DNA of 15,823 bases from an uncultured Mycoplasmatota bacterium (GCA_900548725.1 URLV01000028.1:1-15823), one strand, 5' to 3'. Counted from the first letter of the stretch, positions 5,580 through 13,900 are shown. The notes: generated by a model from the sequence alone, not told the origin. Made by a program: numbers and translations.

Positions 5580-7793
5580 ATGAATTCTAATAAAAAAGAT
5601 GTTAATGATTATTTTAAATATTTAAAATTATATTATATAGCTCTTGCTAAGAAGAAGAAAAAAGAATTAGAAGAAAAGAAAAAGAAAGAAGAAGAATTAA
5701 ATCTAAGAAGAAAAAAATTGGATGACGTAGTTAATAATAGAAGAAAAAAAGTTGTTAGTTCAAAACCTATTGCTGTTAAAACTAAAGAAACAAAAGTTGA
5801 TAAGAGTAATGTTAAAAATCCTAAAGCAGTTAGAAGTGCTGTTATAAATAATGGGCAAAAGAATTTAGAAGAAGTAAAAAAGAAACAGCAAGAAAAATTA
5901 ATGACTGAATTAAAGAAAAAGAAGGAAGAAGAACAGAAAAAAAAAGATGAAGAAAAACAAAAACAAGAAAAGGAATTAAAGCAAAAATTAGAAGCTGAAA
6001 AAAAGAAAAAAGAATTAGAAGAAAAGAAAAAAGAAGAAATTGAAAAGCAAAAAAAATTAGATGAAGCAAAGAAAAAACAACAAGAAATATTAAAAAAAGA
6101 AATTGAAGAAAAAAAGAAAAAAGATGAAGAAAATAAAAAGCATGAAGAAACTAAGAAAAAAGAACAAAATAAGAATGAAAAAGATGCTAAAAACGTAAAA
6201 AATAATAATAAAGTTGTAAATAGTAAAGAAAAAATAGAAAATAAATCGAATGATAAAAAAGAGACTAAAACAAATGACAAAAATAATAAAAGTGAAACAA
6301 AAGATAATGTAAAAAAAGATACTAAATCAGATAATAATAAAACTAATAATGATAATAATAAAAATGTTTCGGAAAAAGATGACAAACAATCTAAAGATAA
6401 ATTAAATAATAAAGATAAAAAGAATGTAAAAGCTTCTCCAGTTCAGGAAAAAGATAAAGATAAAAAAGAAAATAAAACAGAAGAAATTAAAAAAGATAAA
6501 AAAAAGAAAAATGAAAAAGATATTGAAAAAGAAAATAAAGAAAAATATTTAGAAGAAGGAAAAAAAGAATTTATTTCATCTATTAATAAAAAAATAAAAA
6601 AAGATTATGAATCTCTTAATGAACTTAAAATGGAAAATTATAGAATAAATCAAGAATTGGAAAATGAAAAAGACTTGAGTGAAATAAATAAATTAATTGA
6701 AAGAGCTAATAAAAATAGCAAAGAAACAAAAGAAGTTATTAATAGAATTAATATGATTAAAGATGGTAGCATAATAACAATCGCCTACTCTTTATCTAAA
6801 ACTCAACCTAAATCTTTAAAAGATTATATTGATTTATTAAAGAAAGAAAATAACAATACTAAATATTTAAATGAATTATATCCAGAATTTAAATATAAAT
6901 TAGATTATACAGAAGAAGTAAATTATATTAATAAAGAAAATGGTTTACTTATATCAAATTTAAATAATAAAAAAGATAATTTAGATAAATTAGAAACTAA
7001 AAAAGATAGCAATGAAAAAAATATGGATGGTTATAATGATAAATTATTAAAATTTAGAGATAAGTTATTAAATTTTCAAATGACTGTTATGAATTATAGT
7101 ACTAAAATAAAAAATATAGTTCCTAAAGAAGAGTTAGTCACAAAATATTTCTTAGGTGATAAAGAAATAAAAAATAGTTTAGAACTTAAAAAACTTTCTA
7201 TAAAAATTGCTGGTGAAAGTAATAAAAATCCTGAAGAAGTGTTTAATAATTTAAGAAGTAAATTAAGATTAGTACAAGAAAAAAATATTGTACCCAGTGC
7301 TAATTATAAAAATGATCTATTAAATGAAAAAACTTCTTTAAATATGACTAAAAAAGAAATTTTAGAAACTTTAAATGAAGTTCGTGAATTTAAAGATGAA
7401 TTTAGTAATGAGTATAATGATGTTCTTAGTACTAGTGAATTCTATAATTATTATTCTGAGATAGAATCTTTAGAAAATAAGTTATCTAGGGAAAATGATA
7501 AAACAAATATTTTAAGTAATGAAATTGATAAAAGTATATTAGATAATGATAAGAAAGTTATGGAAATAGAAAAAATAAATCTAGAGAAAAAAAAGAAAGA
7601 AGAAATGGAAAAAAATAAAAAACAACAACAAAAGAATCAACAACAACAGCAACAAAATAATTTAAATCAAAGTAACTTAAATCAAAATATAAATCCATAT
7701 ATGAACAATGTTATGTATAATAATAATTATCTTAATCCATATGATAATTATGAATACGAAGAAGAAAAAACAAGAGGCGGTCGTTCTAGATAG
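5580..7793 (+). CDS. Lys/Glu-rich coiled-coil protein with Q/N-rich RGG tail
   Basis: Unknown function. I take the ATG at 5580 (737 residues) over the in-frame GTG at 5568, because GTGGGTGAT just before the ATG reads as the ribosome binding site. There is no signal peptide or membrane segment, so it is probably cytoplasmic. Three regions are visible. About residues 18-330 are extremely Lys/Glu/Gln/Asn-rich low complexity, likely a long charged helix and disordered linker. About 331-677 are more complex and helical, probably coiled coil, with non-repetitive segments such as GSIITIAYSLSKTQPKSLKDYIDLL. About 678-737 are Gln/Asn/Tyr-rich with polyQ runs, then an acidic patch and RGGRSR. It is monocistronic, and the last codons lie within the terminator stem. 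No homologue is recognised. Composition favours a scaffold or cytoskeletal role, but that is inference; the antisense strand is open for 250 codons only because of the A-rich bias. Confidence 0.85.
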   Translation: MNSNKKDVNDYFKYLKLYYIALAKKKKKELEEKKKKEEELNLRRKKLDDVVNNRRKKVVSSKPIAVKTKETKVDKSNVKNPKAVRSAVINNGQKNLEEVKKKQQEKLMTELKKKKEEEQKKKDEEKQKQEKELKQKLEAEKKKKELEEKKKEEIEKQKKLDEAKKKQQEILKKEIEEKKKKDEENKKHEETKKKEQNKNEKDAKNVKNNNKVVNSKEKIENKSNDKKETKTNDKNNKSETKDNVKKDTKSDNNKTNNDNNKNVSEKDDKQSKDKLNNKDKKNVKASPVQEKDKDKKENKTEEIKKDKKKKNEKDIEKENKEKYLEEGKKEFISSINKKIKKDYESLNELKMENYRINQELENEKDLSEINKLIERANKNSKETKEVINRINMIKDGSIITIAYSLSKTQPKSLKDYIDLLKKENNNTKYLNELYPEFKYKLDYTEEVNYINKENGLLISNLNNKKDNLDKLETKKDSNEKNMDGYNDKLLKFRDKLLNFQMTVMNYSTKIKNIVPKEELVTKYFLGDKEIKNSLELKKLSIKIAGESNKNPEEVFNNLRSKLRLVQEKNIVPSANYKNDLLNEKTSLNMTKKEILETLNEVREFKDEFSNEYNDVLSTSEFYNYYSEIESLENKLSRENDKTNILSNEIDKSILDNDKKVMEIEKINLEKKKKEEMEKNKKQQQKNQQQQQQNNLNQSNLNQNINPYMNNVMYNNNYLNPYDNYEYEEEKTRGGRSR

Positions 7794-7806
7794 TCTCTTG
7801 TTTTTT
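7765..7806. terminator. Bidirectional terminator inside the end of the Lys/Glu-rich gene
   Basis: ACAAGAGGC (7770-7778) pairs with GTCTCTTGT (7793-7801) over 9 bp, one G-U, with a 14-nt loop. A T-run follows on the plus strand (7801-7806) and another on the minus strand (A-run 7770-7765). The left arm encodes the last codons of the plus-strand gene and its TAG stop (7791-7793) touches the right arm. On the minus strand it lies just after the ABC exporter operon, which ends at 7833. Confidence 0.85.
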
Positions 7807-7832
7807 GTATTATATGAATTATCTATGTATTC

Positions 7833-9791
7833 TTAGTCACTATTTTTAAATTGAGAATTGTATAAGTCTGCATAGAATCCATTCTTGCTTATTAATTCAT
7901 CATGTGTACCTTGTTCAATTATATTTCCTTCATTCATTACTAAGATTAAATCTGCATTTTTTATTGTTGATAATCTATGTGCTATTATAAACGAAGTTCT
8001 ACCATGAGTTAATTTATCCATAGCAATTTGTACTAATTCCTCTGTTCTAGTGTCTACATTACTAGTAGCTTCATCTAGTATTAAGAATGGAGCATTTTTT
8101 ATTAAACCTCTTGTAATTGTTAATAATTGCTTTTGTCCTCCACTAATAGAATCATTATCGCTTACAGTAGAATCTAATCCTCCTGGTAAAGTTTTAATAA
8201 AGTGATCTATACCTATAAATTTACATGCTTCTAATATTTCTTCTTCTGTTATGTTTTTGCTATTAAATTTAAGATTTTCTTTGATAGTTCCATTAAATAA
8301 CCAAGTATCTTGTAAAACCATAATAAATAAATCATGTATATTTTCTCTAGTTAGATCATGTATACTTACATCATCTATTAAAATATCTCCACTTTTTATT
8401 TCATAAAATTTCATTAATAAATTTACTAATGTGGTTTTACCAGCACCTGTAGGTCCAACTATTGCAACTTTTTCACCAGGCTTAACTAATACGTTAAAAT
8501 CTTTTATTATTGTTTTATTTTCATCATATCCAAATTTAACATTTTTAAATTCTATTTTACCTTTAACTTTATCTTTATTTAATTTACCAGTTAAGTGTTT
8601 TTCGTTAGTCATTTCACTTTCATCTAAGAATTCAAATACTCTCTCACTTGCTGCTGCAGTAGATTGTAAACTTGTCATAGCTTGAGCTATTTGAGAAAGT
8701 GGATTTGTAAATAATCTAACATATACCATGAATGCTACAATTACACCGAAAGTTATATTACCTTTCATTGCTAACATTGCACCAACAATGCATACTGCAA
8801 CATAGCCAAAATTACCTACAAACATCATTATTGGTTGCATTAAACCCGAATAGAATGCACTTTTTCTATTTGAATTATATAATTTACTATTTAATTTATT
8901 AAAATCTTTTATAGATTCTTTTTCTCCATTGTATACTTTTACTACATTATGTCCAGAATATATTTCTTCTATGAAACCATTTAAGTCACCTAACTCATTT
9001 TGTCTTTGTACAAAATACTTTTGACTATTTTTTAAAATTAATCCCATAAATATGAAACCTATAAGACTTGATAAAATTGCTGTAATAGCCATAGTTCCAT
9101 TTGTGATAAACATCATTATGATTGAACCTATAAATAGAGTTACACTTGTAACTAATGTAGATAAACTATTATTCATATTTTGATTTATTGTGTCTACATC
9201 GTTTGTTACTCTTGATAATACATCACCTGTTTCATGACTATCAAAATATTTAAGAGGTAAAGTATTTATTTTTTTTGAAATATTACTTCTTAATTTTTTA
9301 GCAAAATTATTTGATATTATAGTCATTATAAGGGTTTCTATATAACTTAATATAGCACTAATTATATATAAACTTCCTAATAATATTGCTGTTTTTTTAA
9401 CTTTATCTATATTTATTTTTGGTTTTACTTTGTTATATATAGACTTAGGTAATTTATCAAATTCATTAATTAATTCTTTTTCATTTTTATCTTTACTATT
9501 TTCTAATAATTCATTAAATTTTTGTTTATCTTCTAAACTAATATCTTTATCTTTCATTATATCTTTTATTACAGTTTCATTGATATTTGGTTTTATTCCA
9601 TCTGTTATAATATTTGTTAAATCAGATAATTTATTTGGAGATATTAATGCTAATATAGCACTTATCATTGCAAGAACTAATGCAGTTACAAATAAATATT
9701 TCCATTTACCTAAACTTTTAAATAATCTTTTCATTGAGGCTCCAAAGTTTTTTGAAGTTTCAGGAACTTTTCCATTCATTGGTCTTGGCAT
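7833..9791 (-). CDS. Heterodimeric ABC exporter, catalytically canonical subunit
   Basis: One half of a multidrug- or peptide-type ABC exporter (ABCB-like, BmrC/BmrD style) in the cytoplasmic membrane. The 652 residues have an N-terminal MPRPMNGKVPE start common in this subfamily, a type I exporter membrane domain (about 30-375) and a C-terminal ATPase. Visible motifs are Walker A GPTGAGKTT (446-454), Q-loop Q494, signature SISGGQ (548-553), Walker B FLILDE (569-574) with the catalytic Glu E574, and switch His H605. A 75-residue hydrophilic insertion after the first helix (about 52-130) would form an outside loop. The ATG overlaps the previous gene's stop (TAATG) and its GGAGG lies inside that gene, indicating translational coupling. 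Substrate is unknown; the MarR repressor in the operon suggests a drug, bile-type compound or other small-molecule inducer (inference). Confidence 0.95.
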   Translation of the reverse strand: MPRPMNGKVPETSKNFGASMKRLFKSLGKWKYLFVTALVLAMISAILALISPNKLSDLTNIITDGIKPNINETVIKDIMKDKDISLEDKQKFNELLENSKDKNEKELINEFDKLPKSIYNKVKPKINIDKVKKTAILLGSLYIISAILSYIETLIMTIISNNFAKKLRSNISKKINTLPLKYFDSHETGDVLSRVTNDVDTINQNMNNSLSTLVTSVTLFIGSIIMMFITNGTMAITAILSSLIGFIFMGLILKNSQKYFVQRQNELGDLNGFIEEIYSGHNVVKVYNGEKESIKDFNKLNSKLYNSNRKSAFYSGLMQPIMMFVGNFGYVAVCIVGAMLAMKGNITFGVIVAFMVYVRLFTNPLSQIAQAMTSLQSTAAASERVFEFLDESEMTNEKHLTGKLNKDKVKGKIEFKNVKFGYDENKTIIKDFNVLVKPGEKVAIVGPTGAGKTTLVNLLMKFYEIKSGDILIDDVSIHDLTRENIHDLFIMVLQDTWLFNGTIKENLKFNSKNITEEEILEACKFIGIDHFIKTLPGGLDSTVSDNDSISGGQKQLLTITRGLIKNAPFLILDEATSNVDTRTEELVQIAMDKLTHGRTSFIIAHRLSTIKNADLILVMNEGNIIEQGTHDELISKNGFYADLYNSQFKNSD

Positions 9792-11539
9792 TATAATTCC
9801 TCCTCTCTGAATTGCGATAATGCAATTTCTTTATAAACTTTACATTTTTTTAATAGTTCTTTATGTGTTCCAATTCCAACACATTTTCCTTTATCTAATA
9901 CCACTATTTTATCTGCATGCATTATAGTACCTATTCTTTGAGCTACTATCATACTAGTTGCATCCTTTGTATATTTTTTTAATTCTTTTCTTAATATATA
10001 ATCAGTTTTATAATCTAATGCAGAGAATGAATCATCAAATATATATATTTCTGGATCTTTATATATAGCTCTTGCTATTGCAAGTCTTTGTTTTTGCCCA
10101 CCTGAAACGTTAGTTCCTCCTCTGGCAATATGGGAATCATAAGTTTTATCTAGTTTTAATACAAAGTCATTTGCTTGTGCAACTTTTATTGCTTCTTTTA
10201 TTTTATCTACACTATGTTTTTTTCCATTATCTCCATAAGATACATTTGATTTAACTGTACCAGTAAACATTACTGCTTTTTGTGGTACATATCCTAGTTT
10301 GTTATGTAATTCTTCTAATGTATAATCTTTAACGTTAATTCCATCTATTAATATTTCTCCATCAGTTGCATCATAAAATCTTGGTACTAAATTTATTAAA
10401 CTACTTTTACCACTACCAGTAGAACCTATAAATGCAATTGTTTCACCTTTTTCAACTTTAAACGATATATTTTCTAATAAATATTCATCAGCATCAGGGT
10501 ATTTGAATGAAACATTTTTAAATTCAACAGTACCTACTAAATCTGTTTTTGTTACTCCATTACCATCTTCAATACTTAATTTTTCATCAAGTACTTCATT
10601 TATTCTCTTTGCTGATACACTTGCTCTAGGCCATATCATAAATATCATTGCTAACATTAAGAATGACATAATAACTTGAATACCATAACTTGTAAATACA
10701 ACCATATTACTGAATAATGTAATTTTATCCATCATGTTTGCTTTATCTATTAAGAATGTACCAATTAAATATATTCCTAATGTTAATGAATTCATAACAA
10801 TATTCATTATTGGCATAAGTACAGCAAATGCTTTTTGATTAAATAATTGTGTGTCTGTTAATTCTTTATTAACTTTACCAAATCTATTTTCCATAAATTT
10901 TTCTGCATTAAATGCACGTACAACTCTTATACCACTTAAGTTTTCACTAGTTACACTATTGACTTTGTCAATTAATTTTTGTACTTTTTCAAATCTTGGG
11001 AATACAATAATCATTAGTATACCAATTGTTGTTAATAAAATTAATACACAAACACCAACTAACATACTCCATTCCATGCTTTTACCAACTATTTTAGTTA
11101 TTGCCCAAACTGCCATAATAGGTGCTTTAATAATCATTTGAAGTCCCATTGATATAACCATTTCTAATTGAGTTATATCGTTTGTTGTTCTAGTAATTAA
11201 ACTACTAACATTATATTTTTTTATTTCTCCAGTACTAAATTTTAATACTTTATTAAATACTTTTTCTCTACTATTGAATGAAAAATCTGCTGATATTATA
11301 CTTGCAAAGTATCCTACTATCATTGCACTTATTAAACTACCAAATGCACACGAAAGCATATAACATCCTTTAATAACTATATCATTAATTTTACTTCCTT
11401 CAGTTTGTATTAATCTAGTTATGTCACTCATATAATCAGGAAGCTTTAAATCTAAATATACTTGTGTAACTATAAATACAATACAAAGTAAAATATATAT
11501 AATATCTTTTTTATTAAAATTTTTAAATAATTTATTCAT
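9791..11539 (-). CDS. Heterodimeric ABC exporter, degenerate-site subunit
   Basis: The partner half-transporter. The 582 residues comprise a six-helix membrane domain (about 12-310) and an ATPase domain with Walker A GSTGSGKSS (372-380), Q-loop Q420, signature NVSGGQ (477-482) and Walker B IYIFDD (498-503). The catalytic Glu is replaced by Asp (D503) and the switch His by Gln (Q534, in VAQRIGT). These are the substitutions seen in the degenerate-site subunit of asymmetric exporters such as TM287/288 and BmrC/BmrD. The pair therefore should work as an obligate heterodimer with one active ATP site. Its ATG lies 8 nt inside the marR reading frame, with AGAGGAT as ribosome binding site, and its stop overlaps the next start, so marR and both ABC genes form a coupled operon. 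Confidence 0.95.
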   Translation of the reverse strand: MNKLFKNFNKKDIIYILLCIVFIVTQVYLDLKLPDYMSDITRLIQTEGSKINDIVIKGCYMLSCAFGSLISAMIVGYFASIISADFSFNSREKVFNKVLKFSTGEIKKYNVSSLITRTTNDITQLEMVISMGLQMIIKAPIMAVWAITKIVGKSMEWSMLVGVCVLILLTTIGILMIIVFPRFEKVQKLIDKVNSVTSENLSGIRVVRAFNAEKFMENRFGKVNKELTDTQLFNQKAFAVLMPIMNIVMNSLTLGIYLIGTFLIDKANMMDKITLFSNMVVFTSYGIQVIMSFLMLAMIFMIWPRASVSAKRINEVLDEKLSIEDGNGVTKTDLVGTVEFKNVSFKYPDADEYLLENISFKVEKGETIAFIGSTGSGKSSLINLVPRFYDATDGEILIDGINVKDYTLEELHNKLGYVPQKAVMFTGTVKSNVSYGDNGKKHSVDKIKEAIKVAQANDFVLKLDKTYDSHIARGGTNVSGGQKQRLAIARAIYKDPEIYIFDDSFSALDYKTDYILRKELKKYTKDATSMIVAQRIGTIMHADKIVVLDKGKCVGIGTHKELLKKCKVYKEIALSQFREEEL

Positions 11540-11981
11540 CTATATCCTCTTTTCTATTAATTATATTATTACCTATCTTTTGATATAATCTTATAAATAA
11601 ATCTATATCTTGTTTTTTCATATTTTTTGTTAAGTTACCTAAATATTTTTCTTCACATATTTTTAAATCATTTAATATATTATTAGCATTTTTATTAATT
11701 ATAATTTTTTGCTTTCTTTTATCTAATTCATCTATTTGTATACTAATAAGTTTCTTTTCTAATAATGTATTTAATGATTTAGAGACGTATGCTTTTGATA
11801 CTTTAGAAAAATTTACTACGTCCTTTGCATTTATAATATTAGGATTATTTGATAATACTAATAACATATCTGTTTCTGCAAAGCTTAAATTATATTTATC
11901 TGCAACTTTTTTTACATTATCATTATGACTACATATAACTAGTCTAGATAGTTTAATTATTTCTAATAAATTATTCTTCAT
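11532..11981 (-). CDS. MarR-family transcriptional regulator
   Basis: Winged helix-turn-helix repressor, probably of its own operon. From ATG 11981 it has 149 residues, typical for the family; I prefer this to the in-frame TTG at 11993 because GGGTGGTG, just before the ATG, is the ribosome binding site. The DNA-binding region is visible as LSFAETDMLLVLSNNPNIIN, then AKDVVNFSKVSKAYVSKSLNTLLEKKLIS (recognition helix in the latter), then the wing with ELDKRKQKIIINKNA, matching the MarR D-x-R-x(3)-(I/V)-x-(L/I)-T pattern. The C-terminal helices would form the dimer. It is the first gene of the operon with two ABC subunits, the usual arrangement where ligand binding to MarR releases exporter expression. 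A perfect palindrome overlaps the transcript start upstream. Confidence 0.93.
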   Translation of the reverse strand: MKNNLLEIIKLSRLVICSHNDNVKKVADKYNLSFAETDMLLVLSNNPNIINAKDVVNFSKVSKAYVSKSLNTLLEKKLISIQIDELDKRKQKIIINKNANNILNDLKICEEKYLGNLTKNMKKQDIDLFIRLYQKIGNNIINRKEDIDE

Positions 11982-11993
11982 AACACCACCCAA

Positions 11994-12013
11994 ATAGTTT
12001 ACAAGTAAACTAT
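11994..12013. promoter_or_regulatory. Palindromic operator for the MarR regulator
   Basis: Perfect inverted repeat ATAGTTTAC (11994-12002), 2-nt AA spacer, GTAAACTAT (12005-12013). It starts just downstream of the promoter -10 and reaches up to the ribosome binding site, so a bound dimer would block polymerase. Size and symmetry fit MarR-family operators. Assignment to this regulator is inferred from position. Confidence 0.75.
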
Positions 12014-12021
12014 CTAAATAA

Positions 12022-12049
12022 ATTATACTATAAATTTATTTGATGTCAA
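12022..12049 (-). promoter_or_regulatory. SigA promoter of the marR-ABC operon
   Basis: Minus strand TTGACA (12049-12044), 16-nt spacer, TATAAT (12027-12022); both boxes are consensus. The start site would be near 12015, immediately before the palindrome. Confidence 0.85.
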
Positions 12050-12059
12050 CATAAATATT

Positions 12060-12137
12060 TAGAACGTTTAATTAGTAATTAGAGATCAACCAAAACCAAA
12101 AAATAAAATATAAAAATATACATAATTAAACGTTCTA
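12060..12137. repeat. Compact element with perfect 15-bp inverted repeats
   Basis: TAGAACGTTTAATTA (12060-12074) and its exact reverse complement (12123-12137) flank a 48-nt A-rich centre containing the AACCAAAACC segment. Neither side has the T-run needed for a terminator. The outer ends are TA, which would fit a TA target duplication of an IS630/Tc1-type miniature element. It would equally form a long RNA hairpin if transcribed. No promoter is evident within it. It lies between the marR promoter and the terminator of the dual-HEPN gene. Confidence 0.6.
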
Positions 12138-12198
12138 GTTATATATTTTAAATTATATTCCAATAATATCAATACTATTTCGTACCAAAAAATTCGAC

Positions 12199-12226
12199 AA
12201 AAAAAGTACTATTTAGTACTCTTTTT
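12199..12226 (-). terminator. Intrinsic terminator of the dual-HEPN gene
   Basis: AGTACT (12220-12215), loop AAAT and AGTACT (12210-12205) form a stem that can extend through a G-U pair into flanking A/T pairs. A seven-T run follows on the minus strand (12205-12199). The stop codon TAG (12211-12209) lies in the loop and descending arm. Confidence 0.8.
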
Positions 12227-13900
12227 TAAAAGTTTTTCATTATAAAAATTATTTAATACATCAATATTCTTATTTTCAAATAAATAAATTAAATCATTAA
12301 TTCTTATAGTTAATTTAAATTTTATTTCATTTCTATAATAGTCTGTAAATTCAATTAAAGTATCTTTAACATCATTATAATATATATTTTTATATGTTAT
12401 ATTCCCATGAGCTAAAGAATCTCTTATACCTTTAATAATAGTATAATTATAATAATTAATATTTTTAGAAGAAGTTAAGTTTAATAATTCATCTAATTCT
12501 TTTTCTATATTTTTTATTGATTCATTTATTTTCTCTAGTTTATCTCTTAATTCTTTTAATTCTTTTTCAACTCTATTTTTTTGTTCATCCTTTAAATATT
12601 GTAAACTATTTAATTTATTTTCTATTCCTATTTCACATCTTCTTAGATTGTTTTGTAAAGATGTTTTTTTCTCACTTAATTCTCTTATATAATTGTTTAT
12701 TTTATTTTCAAATAATTTATTAACTATTACACATTCTTTTATTTTATTAAAATCTAAATTAATAAATGATAAATCTTCTTTATTTTCTATTTTGTTATTA
12801 AGTTTAAAATTATTTTCTAACGGATAACAATAGTTAAAATATAGCATTGCTATTAAAATATTTATTCTTTGTTCTTTTACTGGATAAGACAAGGCATAAT
12901 ATTCATCATGTTGAAAAGATATGTCTATATAATCTTTAAATGAATTTATTTTGTTTTTATACATATGATATAAAGCATATTTTGTTCTTAATAATCCATT
13001 TTTATATTGTTTTTCTTCTATTTTATTATACATATAATTATATAATTGTTCTGTTACGTATGGATTTATATTTTGTATATCTGTTTTATTATAAAAATCT
13101 ATTATTTTTCCAACTATATCCTTTAACTTATCAAACTTTTTACTAACTTTACTATTTGTTATACCAATTGAGAATGGACTATTTTTAATACTTTCAGTTA
13201 AAATATTATCAAAAAACTTATTATTATAATGATTATTATTTTTTTCAGAAATTTTTGATCTAATTCTAAATATTAAATTATTTAAATAAAATTTTTCTTG
13301 TGTTAGTAGATTTTCATTACTAATTTTACTAAAAGTAATCTTTTTAAAAATTATGCCATTTAAATATTCTTTAATACATTTATCATTAGATGATAGTGTT
13401 GTTAACGTATCTTCATTTTTATTAAACATTTCATATATTACAAATTTTTTTTCATTAATTCTTCCATCTATAAAATCAGTTAATTCACAATAATAATTAA
13501 TGAAATCATCTAATGAAACATCACATTCTTTATATTCATTATTCCCGGTTTGAATATTTAAAATAATTTTATCATTTTCTATATAATATTGTCCATGTGC
13601 TATAGTTCCTCTTAATTTGGCAAAAAAAGTTGATTCATTCATATTATAATTTTCTTTATTAATGTGTAATCTTTCGTATATATTATCTATTGTGTTGTCT
13701 GACATTAAATTAGTATATTTATTTTCTATATCTTTTTCTACTAAATCTTCTTTATTTGCCATTATATCTAATGTAATTATTGCAAATAAACTATACATAA
13801 TACTTTTATCATCTAAATTTTTATCAAAAACTATATTATTAGTTAAATTATCTAAGCTTTTATTTATTAGTTTTGTTGTAATATATTTTTTTTCTTGCAT
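12209..13900 (-). CDS. Dual-HEPN domain protein, candidate RNA-cleaving toxin or defence effector
   Basis: A 563-residue protein with no family I can name overall. Two motifs of the HEPN ribonuclease type R-x4-H are visible: R97-GTIA-H102-G near the N-terminus and R493-DSLA-H498-G near the C-terminus. Each is preceded by a hydrophobic helix and followed by a short beta-like stretch and another helix rich in Asp/Tyr/Phe (DDFINYYCELTDFIDG and TLIEFTDYYRNEI). This suggests an internal pair of HEPN domains that could form one active site within the chain. Between them are an Asn/Lys-rich helical region and a strong coiled coil (about 397-475). There is no signal peptide or membrane helix. AAGGGG precedes the ATG. 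The gene is monocistronic with its own promoter and terminator. Two-HEPN architecture is known from Cas13 and some Abi/RNase toxins; at this size and with no CRISPR array it is not a known Cas13. RNase activity is inferred from motifs only. Confidence 0.8.
   Translation of the reverse strand: MQEKKYITTKLINKSLDNLTNNIVFDKNLDDKSIMYSLFAIITLDIMANKEDLVEKDIENKYTNLMSDNTIDNIYERLHINKENYNMNESTFFAKLRGTIAHGQYYIENDKIILNIQTGNNEYKECDVSLDDFINYYCELTDFIDGRINEKKFVIYEMFNKNEDTLTTLSSNDKCIKEYLNGIIFKKITFSKISNENLLTQEKFYLNNLIFRIRSKISEKNNNHYNNKFFDNILTESIKNSPFSIGITNSKVSKKFDKLKDIVGKIIDFYNKTDIQNINPYVTEQLYNYMYNKIEEKQYKNGLLRTKYALYHMYKNKINSFKDYIDISFQHDEYYALSYPVKEQRINILIAMLYFNYCYPLENNFKLNNKIENKEDLSFINLDFNKIKECVIVNKLFENKINNYIRELSEKKTSLQNNLRRCEIGIENKLNSLQYLKDEQKNRVEKELKELRDKLEKINESIKNIEKELDELLNLTSSKNINYYNYTIIKGIRDSLAHGNITYKNIYYNDVKDTLIEFTDYYRNEIKFKLTIRINDLIYLFENKNIDVLNNFYNEKLLKKSTK

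Noticed and set aside
5633..6385. Long open frame on the minus strand opposite the Lys/Glu-rich gene
   Set aside because: It is Phe/Ser/Leu-rich, the mirror of an A/G-rich coding strand, and lacks a promoter or ribosome binding site. The plus strand has both.
12138..12198. Similar short sequences around 12172-12187 and 12204-12221 as a direct repeat
   Set aside because: They share an ACTATTT core, but match over only about 16 nt with mismatches in AT-rich DNA. The second copy is already explained as the terminator.
12209..13900. Identity as a miniature Cas13
   Set aside because: The two end-placed HEPN motifs recall Cas13, but the protein is shorter than described Cas13 types and no repeat-spacer array lies in the window. 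I keep it as a dual-HEPN protein only.
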